Shown in pieces: positions 15,076 to 23,000 of a DNA stretch of 64,000 bases. The DNA comes from Burkholderia pseudomultivorans. Its GTDB lineage: Bacteria; Pseudomonadota; Gammaproteobacteria; Burkholderiales; Burkholderiaceae. How positions within the stretch are numbered: the first letter of the stretch is position 1; every line of letters begins with the position of its first letter. The stretch spans positions 1 to 64,000 of the forward strand of contig NZ_CP013377.1 in NCBI RefSeq assembly GCF_001718415.1. Reading direction: 5' to 3'. The notes beneath the pieces are model-generated. The model saw nothing but the letters and a program-made list of their open reading frames with translations. It had not been told where the DNA came from and made no database searches. Position numbers and translations under genes: made by a program.

Positions 15076-17049
15076 ATGAACGATCTCACCGATATGGCTA
15101 CCCTGTCCGCCGGCACCGCGCCGGCCGATCTCGAAGCGGCCGTCGCGCGTGCGACCGATGCGCTGCTGGCCGCGCAGAACGCGGACGGACACTGGGTCTT
15201 CGAACTCGAAGCCGATTCGACGATTCCCGCCGAATACGTGCTGCTCGTCCACTATCTCGGCGAGACGCCGAACCTCGAACTCGAACGGAAGATCGGCCGC
15301 TATCTGCGCCGCATCCAGCAGGCCGACGGCGGCTGGCCGCTGTTTACCGACGGCGCGCCGAACATCAGCGCGAGCGTGAAGGCGTATTTCGCGCTGAAGG
15401 TGATCGGCGACGACGAGAACGCCGAGCACATGCAGCGTGCGCGCCGCGCGATCCACGCGATGGGCGGCGCCGAGATGTCGAACGTGTTCACGCGCATCCA
15501 GCTCGCGCTGTACGGCGCGATTCCGTGGCGCGCGGTGCCGATGATGCCGGTCGAGATCATGCTGCTGCCGCAGTGGTTCCCGTTCCACCTGTCGAAGGTG
15601 TCGTACTGGGCGCGCACGGTGATCGTGCCGCTGCTCGTGCTGAACGCGAAGCGCCCGCTCGCGAAGAACCCGCGCGGCGTGCGCATCGACGAGCTGTTCA
15701 TCGATCCGCCCGTCAACGCGGGGCTGCTGCCGCGCCAGGGCCACCAGAGCGCGGGCTGGTTCGCGTTCTTCCGCGTGGTCGACCATGCGCTGCGCGCGGT
15801 CGACGGCCTGTTCCCGAAGTACACGCGCGAGCGCGCGATCCGTCAGGCCGTGTCGTTCGTCGACGAACGCCTGAACGGCGAGGACGGCCTCGGCGCGATC
15901 TATCCGGCGATGGCCAACGCGGTGATGATGTACGACGTGCTCGGCTACGCGGAAGATCATCCGAATCGCGCGATCGCCCGCAAGTCGATCGAGAAGCTGC
16001 TCGTCGTGCACGACGACGAAGCGTATTGCCAGCCGTGTCTGTCGCCCGTGTGGGACACGTCGCTCGCCGCGCATGCGCTGCTCGAGACGGGCGACACGCG
16101 CGCCGAGGACGCCGCGCTGCGCGGCCTCGAATGGCTGCGCCCGCTGCAGATCCTCGACGTGCGCGGCGACTGGATCTCGCGCAGGCCGCACGTACGGCCC
16201 GGCGGCTGGGCCTTCCAGTACGCGAACGCGCATTACCCGGACGTCGACGATACGGCCGTGGTTGCGATGGCGATGGAGCGCGCGCAGCAGCTCAAGCAAA
16301 ACGATGCGTATCGCGAGTCGATCGCGCGTGCGCGCGAATGGGTCGTCGGCATGCAGAGCAGCGATGGCGGCTGGGGCGCGTTCGAACCGGAAAACACGCA
16401 GTACTACCTGAACAACATCCCGTTCTCCGATCACGGCGCGCTGCTCGATCCGCCGACGGCCGACGTGTCGGGCCGCTGCCTGTCGATGCTGTCGCAGCTT
16501 GGCGAGACGGCGCTGAACAGCGAGCCGGCGCGCCGCGCGCTCGACTACATGCTGAAGGAGCAGGAGCCGGACGGCAGCTGGTACGGCCGCTGGGGGATGA
16601 ACTACGTGTACGGCACGTGGACCGCGCTGTGCTCGCTGAACGCGGCCGGCCTCGGGCCGGACGATGCGCGCGTGAAGCGCGGCGCGCAGTGGCTGCTGTC
16701 GATCCAGAACAAGGACGGCGGCTGGGGCGAGGACGGCGACAGCTACAAGCTCAACTACCGCGGCTACGAGCAGGCGCCGAGCACCGCGTCGCAGACCGCG
16801 TGGGCGCTGCTCGGCCTGATGGCGGCCGGCGAGGTGAACAACCCGGCGGTCAAGCGCGGGATCGACTACCTGATTGCCGAGCAGAAGGAACACGGCCTGT
16901 GGGACGAGACGCGCTTCACGGCGACGGGCTTCCCGCGCGTGTTCTACCTGCGCTACCACGGCTACCGCAAGTTCTTCCCGCTGTGGGCGCTCGCGCGCTA
17001 CCGCAACCTCAAGCGCGCCAATGCGACGCGCGTGACGGTCGGGATGTGA
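15076..17049 (+). CDS. shc: Squalene-hopene cyclase
   Basis: This 657-residue cyclase turns squalene into hopene/diplopterol, the central step of hopanoid synthesis, as a monotopic membrane enzyme. The catalytic DxDD motif is DVDD at residues 389-392. Several QW repeats of the alpha-alpha barrels are visible, including QQADGGWPLF, QSSDGGWGAF, QEPDGSWYGRWG and QNKDGGWGE. The conserved GTWTALCSL block is also present. Length matches bacterial enzymes (630-720 residues). The ATG at 15076 follows AGAGAGGG at workable spacing and sits 11 bp after hpnE. The long open frame upstream of this ATG is hpnE in another phase and is not part of the protein. Confidence 0.96.
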   Translation: MNDLTDMATLSAGTAPADLEAAVARATDALLAAQNADGHWVFELEADSTIPAEYVLLVHYLGETPNLELERKIGRYLRRIQQADGGWPLFTDGAPNISASVKAYFALKVIGDDENAEHMQRARRAIHAMGGAEMSNVFTRIQLALYGAIPWRAVPMMPVEIMLLPQWFPFHLSKVSYWARTVIVPLLVLNAKRPLAKNPRGVRIDELFIDPPVNAGLLPRQGHQSAGWFAFFRVVDHALRAVDGLFPKYTRERAIRQAVSFVDERLNGEDGLGAIYPAMANAVMMYDVLGYAEDHPNRAIARKSIEKLLVVHDDEAYCQPCLSPVWDTSLAAHALLETGDTRAEDAALRGLEWLRPLQILDVRGDWISRRPHVRPGGWAFQYANAHYPDVDDTAVVAMAMERAQQLKQNDAYRESIARAREWVVGMQSSDGGWGAFEPENTQYYLNNIPFSDHGALLDPPTADVSGRCLSMLSQLGETALNSEPARRALDYMLKEQEPDGSWYGRWGMNYVYGTWTALCSLNAAGLGPDDARVKRGAQWLLSIQNKDGGWGEDGDSYKLNYRGYEQAPSTASQTAWALLGLMAAGEVNNPAVKRGIDYLIAEQKEHGLWDETRFTATGFPRVFYLRYHGYRKFFPLWALARYRNLKRANATRVTVGM

Positions 17050-17054
17050 CGCGG

Positions 17055-17759
17055 ATGACGTCGCAGCACACCGGCACCCTGCCCGTCATTGCGGTGACGG
17101 GCATGGCGTTCGAGGCGCGCATCGCGCGCGGCGACGGCGTCGAGGCCGTGTTCGCCGCGCGGGCCGACCGGCTCGAACGTGCGCTGACCGAGGCGACCGC
17201 GCGCGGTTGCGCGGGCATCGTCAGCTTCGGCACGGCGGGCGGGCTCGCGCCCGACCTGCAGCCCGGCGCGCTGGTGATCGCCGACGCGGTCGACGGGCCG
17301 TTCGGGCGCGTGCCGACCGATGTCGGCTGGAGCGCGCGGCTCGTCGCCGCGCTGCACGACACGCCGGTGTGGGCGCGCGTCACGCGCGGCGCGATGGCGG
17401 CCGTCGGCGCGCCGGTTATTAGCGAGCAGGAGAAGACCTCGCTGCATCGCGCGAAGGGCGCGCTGGCCGTCGACATGGAATCGCATATCGCAGCCGCGTT
17501 CGCTGCGGCGCGCGGCGTGCCGTTCGCGGTGTGCCGCGCGATCGTCGATCCCGCGTGGCGCACGCTGCCGCGCGCGGCGACGGCCGGGCTGCGCGACGAC
17601 GGCAGCACGGCGATCCTGCCGATCCTGCGCGAGCTGCTGAAGCAGCCGTCGCAGCTGGGCCCGCTGCTGCAGGTCGCGGGCGATGCGCGCGCGGCGCGTA
17701 CGACGCTGATCCAGGCGCGGCATGCGTTCGGGCGCGCGGGCGCGCTGCGGATCGTCTGA
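17055..17759 (+). CDS. hpnG: Hopanoid-associated nucleoside phosphorylase HpnG
   Basis: This 234-residue protein of the purine-nucleoside-phosphorylase-like superfamily is assigned as HpnG by context. HpnG cleaves adenine from adenosylhopane to give phosphoribosylhopane on the route to C35 bacteriohopanepolyols. The glycine-rich strand FGTAGGLAPDLQPGALVIAD (about 56-75) and the nucleoside-binding VDMESHIAAAFA (about 137-148) are as expected. It begins 5 bp after the shc stop and ends the operon. A perfect 9-bp inverted repeat 37 bp downstream may act as terminator. The adenosylhopane-forming gene hpnH is not in the window. Confidence 0.9.
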   Translation: MTSQHTGTLPVIAVTGMAFEARIARGDGVEAVFAARADRLERALTEATARGCAGIVSFGTAGGLAPDLQPGALVIADAVDGPFGRVPTDVGWSARLVAALHDTPVWARVTRGAMAAVGAPVISEQEKTSLHRAKGALAVDMESHIAAAFAAARGVPFAVCRAIVDPAWRTLPRAATAGLRDDGSTAILPILRELLKQPSQLGPLLQVAGDARAARTTLIQARHAFGRAGALRIV

Positions 17760-17796
17760 GCGGCGGGCGCCGCTTCTCCCCCATCCATACAAAGCG

Positions 17797-17817
17797 AGCG
17801 TTGCGTGACGCAACGCT
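17797..17817. terminator. Perfect inverted repeat after hpnG
   Basis: AGCGTTGCG and CGCAACGCT pair perfectly around the loop TGA, ending the hopanoid operon. There is no T-run. The 345 bp from 17760 to 18104 otherwise hold no gene. Base composition drops at about 17925-18010, which I take as the left edge of the accessory island. Confidence 0.45.
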
Positions 17818-18104
17818 TCCGACCGTTCGATACCCGTGCATCAGCACGATGGTATAGCGAGCGAAATTCGCGAGATCCCGGGGCGACGAGCACGGGCGCA
17901 GGACCGTATCCGCGGATCACGTTGCCAATTAAATGATCAGGACAACGTCCTATATCTCAAAAACATGATCGCAGATACGGCACGTAAATCTGGTTTCTCG
18001 GTTCCGTCAGGGATTTTTTGAGATGGTCTTTGCGGCTAGCATTCGACTCATTGCTGACAGCGATGCCGTCGAACGCTTGGCGTGGAACCCGGATTGCGCT
18101 TGCC

Positions 18105-19982
18105 ATGAACCCTCATCTCCTTGATGCCTACAATCGAGAACTGCTCTATTTCAAGGAGCTGGTGGAGGAATTCGCCCACGCGCATCCGAAAATCGCGCGT
18201 CGGCTGGGCCTGCATGCCGGCGAGATTGCCGATCCCTTTGTCGAGCGCCTGGTGCAAGCGGCGAGTTTCACGACTGCCCGGCTGCAATTGAAACTGGATG
18301 CCGCGTTCCCCCTGCTCAGCAGTCGGCTGCTCGAAACGGTCTATCCAAACTACGTCGCCCCAACGCCTTCGATCGCGGTAGCGCGCCTCTATCCCGACGA
18401 ACAGGAAGGCAATTTGCTCGAGGGGTTTCGTGTCCCTCGCGGCACGGCGTTCACGAGCCGCGTGCCGGATGGCGAACGCACGCCCTGCACGTTTCACAGC
18501 GGTCTCGATGTGACGTTGTATCCGTTGGAGATTGTTTCGGCGCGCTTGACCGGGGTGCCTCCGGACATTCCATCGGTAGAGCGCTATGGCGCAGCCGACA
18601 GGCCGATTCGCGGCGCGCTGCGTCTCAGGCTTCGCACCACGGGCGAAGCGCGCTTCGAGGAACTGCGCGGGCTGGAGCGATTGCCCGTCTATCTGGCAGG
18701 CGACGAGCGCGTGGCATCGCGGCTGTTCGAGTTGATCCACGCTGGCGCTGTGGCGTCCGTGATCGGGACGACGAATCGTTTCGCCGATTCGAATCGGTCA
18801 TTCGGCATTGTCTCCGATCGAGCCGTCGAACATACCGGACTCGCTGCCGACGAGAGCTTGCTGCCGCTGATCGGGCCGAAGTTTCATGGCCATAACCTGC
18901 TGCACGAATATGCGACGTGTCCCGCCCGCTTCTGGTTTTTCACGCTGACCGGTCTGAATGCGGGATTGCGATATGTGACCGGTCGCGAAGCCGAAATCGT
19001 CGTGTTGCTGGATCGATTCGACGGTTCGCTGGTCGAGCACGTCGATGCTTCCCGCTTCGCCCTCTTCTGTACACCGGTCATCAACCTGTTTCGTCGCAAA
19101 ACTGATCCCGCCGAGGTGCCGGGCACGGGCGGCGAAATTCTGTTGCAACCCGACCGGCAGAACGGCTCGGATTACGAGGTGTTCGCGGTGGAGGCACTGC
19201 ATGGCTTCGTGAGCAAAGGAGCGGCATCGCTCGAGTTTCGGCCGCTGCACCGGGCGCGGCTGAACAACGAAGCCGATCACGGGCTCTATTTCACGATCCG
19301 CCGCGAGCCCGGAATGGCGAAGACGTCATACCGTCGCTACGGCGCTCGTACGCCATACGTGAGTACCGATGCGTTCGTTTCGCTGGTCGATGAAAATGAG
19401 CAATCCTATCCACAGGACATGAAATACCTGTCGGTAGATGCGTGGTTGACGAACGGCGATCTGCCGAGCTTGCTGGAGCCCGAGGGCGCGACCGATCTGA
19501 CTGTCGAAATCAGCGCGCCCGTCAGGCGGACGGAACTCGTTCGTGCGCCGAGTCCTGCACGCGCGCCGCTTGCTCAGGGAGAGGCTGCATGGCGGCTGAT
19601 CGGTCAGCTGAACCTCGACTACGGCAGGCTGGAGACTCAGGACGGAAGCGCGCTACGCGACATTCTGGTTTTGTTCGCCGCTGCCGACGACGTGCGGTTC
19701 CGTCGACAGATCGACAGCCTGATCCGTGTCGAGACGCGTCCGGTGACGAAGACACTGCCCGGCCAGAGTCAGTTGCGGTTCGGTCGAGGCATCGAATGCG
19801 TGCTGACCGTCGACGAGGCTGGCTTTGACGGTGCGAGCCCTTTTCTATTTGGCGTGATCCTCGAGCATTACGTGGCTCGTCACGTTTCGACACATTCTTT
19901 TACTCAATCCGTGCTGCGCTCGTCGCAGCGCGGCGAGCTGATGCGCTGGCCGGTTCGAATGGGGACGCGCAGCGCAGTCTGA
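18105..19982 (+). CDS. tssF: Type VI secretion baseplate protein TssF
   Basis: This 625-residue protein matches the TssF/VasA/ImpG family along its length. TssF forms baseplate wedges with TssG, TssE and TssK and connects them to the VgrG hub. The N-terminus MNPHLLDAYNRELLYFKELVEEFAHAHPKIARRLGL is close to the family signature, and there are the typical blocks RLLETVYPNYVAPTPSIAVARL and a C-terminal GRGIECVLTVDEAGFDGASPFLFG. The ATG at 18105 gives the family N-terminus; no strong ribosome binding site is visible. It is odd that tssG, which nearly always follows tssF, is missing. Only a ribosome binding site and an 18-codon frame stand between this gene and vgrG-rhs. Codon use is less GC-biased than in the hopanoid genes. 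Confidence 0.92.
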   Translation: MNPHLLDAYNRELLYFKELVEEFAHAHPKIARRLGLHAGEIADPFVERLVQAASFTTARLQLKLDAAFPLLSSRLLETVYPNYVAPTPSIAVARLYPDEQEGNLLEGFRVPRGTAFTSRVPDGERTPCTFHSGLDVTLYPLEIVSARLTGVPPDIPSVERYGAADRPIRGALRLRLRTTGEARFEELRGLERLPVYLAGDERVASRLFELIHAGAVASVIGTTNRFADSNRSFGIVSDRAVEHTGLAADESLLPLIGPKFHGHNLLHEYATCPARFWFFTLTGLNAGLRYVTGREAEIVVLLDRFDGSLVEHVDASRFALFCTPVINLFRRKTDPAEVPGTGGEILLQPDRQNGSDYEVFAVEALHGFVSKGAASLEFRPLHRARLNNEADHGLYFTIRREPGMAKTSYRRYGARTPYVSTDAFVSLVDENEQSYPQDMKYLSVDAWLTNGDLPSLLEPEGATDLTVEISAPVRRTELVRAPSPARAPLAQGEAAWRLIGQLNLDYGRLETQDGSALRDILVLFAAADDVRFRRQIDSLIRVETRPVTKTLPGQSQLRFGRGIECVLTVDEAGFDGASPFLFGVILEHYVARHVSTHSFTQSVLRSSQRGELMRWPVRMGTRSAV

Positions 19983-20002
19983 CTCGGGGAGGAAAGCGGT
20001 TC

Positions 20003-20059
20003 ATGCAGTCGGTAACGGATAACAACGATCAAGCGTACGAGGGCCAGCCCGCATGGTGA
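20003..20059 (+). CDS. 18-codon mini-ORF between tssF and vgrG-rhs
   Basis: A strong ribosome binding site (GGGGAGGAAAG, from 19986) precedes ATG 20003, which opens an 18-codon frame ending at TGA 20057-20059. That stop lies just inside vgrG-rhs, whose ATG is at 20053. The peptide (starting MQSVTDNNDQAYEG) resembles nothing I know. It may be a leader that couples translation into vgrG-rhs, which has only a weak site of its own, or the leftover start of a deleted gene such as tssG. Confidence 0.4.
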   Translation: MQSVTDNNDQAYEGQPAW

Positions 20060-23000
20060 ATTTCAAGACGAACCGGACGTTCTCGGTCGGCGGTCCGGCG
20101 CTGCCGGACCTGGAAGGCATCGGCGCGATGCTGCACCTGAGCGCGATGCGGGGCACGGAACAGCTCTCCACGCCGTACACGTACGAACTGTGGCTGACGA
20201 CACCCGCCGATCCGCGACTGCCGGCCGACATACTCGCCAACCTCGATCTCAAGGCGATGCTCGGCAAGGAACTGACGGTCACGATCCAGCTGGACGGGAT
20301 GGGCAGCTTTGTCGCGGGGATGGCCGGCCACGCGGGCGCGGCGAACCGGGGCGCCGGTACGCGAGAAATCAGCGGCATCGTGACCGCGGCCAGCTATGTG
20401 GATCAACTGAATCGCCAGTGCCGTTACCGCGTCGTGCTGGAGCCCTGGCTGGCACTGGCGCGCGAGCGAACCGACTATCGCATCTTCCAGCGCAAGAGCG
20501 TGCTCGACATCCTGCGCGAGGTGTTCGGTTCGTATTTGTATTCGTTCGAGATGCGCGTGGGTCGCACCTACAGGCCGCTGCGCTATCAGGTCCAGTACGG
20601 CGAATCGGATTTTGCGTTTGCCCAGCGCTTGATGGAGGAACACGGCATCGCGTGGTTCTTCGAACACTCGCAAGGCGTGCACCGCCTGGTGCTGGTCGAC
20701 GGTCCGGGCGCCTATCGGAGCGCGGAAAGCGTCGCGTATCAGACGCTCGAGTACTACCCGCCCGGTCAGAAGATCGACCGCGAGCACGTCGATCGCTTCG
20801 AGGCGACGGAGCGCCTGCGATCGGGCGTCTGGACCACCGACGATTTCGATTTCGAGAAGCCGGGCGCGACGCTGACGGCGCAGAACAGCTTGCCGCGCGA
20901 GACGGCGCACAACCAGCTCGAACGTTACGAATGGCCCGGCGACTATACGGAAACGGAGGACGGCCAGGCATTCGCACAAGTGCGCATGGAGGAGATTCAC
21001 GCGCAGGGCGCACGCGCGCAAGGCGAGGGCAACCTGCGCAACGTGGTGTGCGGCACGACGTTCGTGCTGGCCGGCCATCCGATGACGGGCGCCAACCGCG
21101 AGTATCTGGTGATCGCGTCGGAGCTGGACGTGAAGGAAACCGGCGAGACGACGGGCTTCTCCGCCTACGCGATTCGCAGCAGGTTCACCGTACAGCCGTC
21201 CGACGTTGTATTCCGTCCGCCGCGCACGATCAGGAAACCGCGCACGCGCGGCCCGCAAACGGCGATCGTGACCGGTCCGGCCGGCGCGGAGATCTGGACC
21301 AACAAGAACGGCGAGGTGACGCTCAAGTTCCATTGGGACCGATCCGAAGTGAAGGATCAGAACTCGTCCTGCTGGGTGCGCGTGTCCTATCCGTGGGCCG
21401 GCAGCAACTTCGGCGGCATTCATGTTCCGCGGGTCGGCACCGAAGTCATCGTCGATTTCGAAAACGGCGATCCGGACCGGCCGATCGTGACGGGGCGCGT
21501 CTACAACGCGATGACGATGCCGCCGTGGACGCTGCCGGCCCATGCGACGCAAAGCGGGATCCTGACGCGCTCGACCAAGGGCGGCGGATACGGCAACGCC
21601 AATGCGATCCGCTTCGAGGACAAGAAAGGAGCCGAGCAGGTCTGGATCCAGGCGGAGCGCAATCTCGATGCGGTGATCGAGGCCGACGAAACGCACACGG
21701 TCGGGCATGACCGCACGAAGCGGATCGGCCACGATGAAACCGACCAGATCGGGCGTCACTGGACGCTGTCGACCGGCGGCTACAAGTTCGAGACCGTGAC
21801 GCTTGCGTCGGTGAAGAGCGTGGGCATGGGCGCGATGTTCAACGTCGGGATGGCCTACAACGTCAACGTCGGCGGGCTGTACCTGCGCAACGTCGGGCTG
21901 CAGATGGCGAGCACGGTGGGCCGCAGCCGCACCGACCGCGTCGCGCAGGACTGGACGGCCGATGTCGGGCACACCTATACGCTGACCGTGCGCGGCAAGG
22001 CGGTGGGCGATGCCGTGGCCGCCGATCAGGCGAATCCGATCGAACCGTCGCCCGACTTTGCGCCGCAGCTGCCCGCACCGGTATCGAGCTCGAACGCCAA
22101 CCAGCTGCGCATCGCGGATACGGGCGAAAGCAGCCTGTCGGGCGCGAAACAGGCGCAACTGATCGGGCCGGGCGGCACGGTGACGATCGACGAGTCCGGC
22201 ATTCACCTGAAAGGCACGGCGATTTACCTGCAGGCGCCGACGATCAGCATGACGAACGGCAACGCAGGCGGCCTCGCACCCGTGACCGAAGCCGATTGCG
22301 CGGAATGCGCGAAGAAGAGCGTCAGTGCGAACCCGGTGGATCTGGCGACGGGGCAGAAGGTGCTGTCGCATACGGACTTTACGTTGCCGGGCCGCGTATC
22401 GATCGACTGGAGCCGGAGCTACCGTAGCGCGGATCAACGCCGCGGCAGTCTGGGCGTGGCGTGGAAGCTGCCGTATGCGACGGAAGTGCGCACGAGCGCG
22501 ACAGGCTTGATCTACTTCGACGCGGATGGGCGGCAGTTGCAGTTTCCGGCCTTGAACGCGGGCGAAGCGCATTTCCATCCGATCGAGAAGTTCACGCTGA
22601 TGCGCGGTGACGACAACGCGTCGGGCGCCACCTATGCGCTGCGTTTCGGCAATGGCGTCGAAGAGCATTACGGCCGTCACCCGGTCGACGAGACGCGCTG
22701 GCAGTTGCAACGCATCACGACGCGCGACGGCCAGTGTCTGACGCTCGGCTATACGGCACAGGGCTGGTTGGAAACAGTTCGCAACAATGTGCATACCGTG
22801 CGCTGCGCGCTCGACGATACCGGCCGGATCACGAGCGTGTTGCTCGACCAGGGTGTCGGGAACCAGCCGCTGCACCTGACGAGCTATGTGTACGACGAGC
22901 ACGGCGATCTGGTCGAGGCCACCGATCGCGAGAACCTGACGTGGCGCTACGGCTACGACAACCATCTGCTGACGACCTACCGCACGCCGGCCGGCGCGAC

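Noticed and set aside
17836..18021. 61-codon frame upstream of tssF
   Set aside because: No ribosome binding site, mixed composition across the island edge and no recognisable protein.
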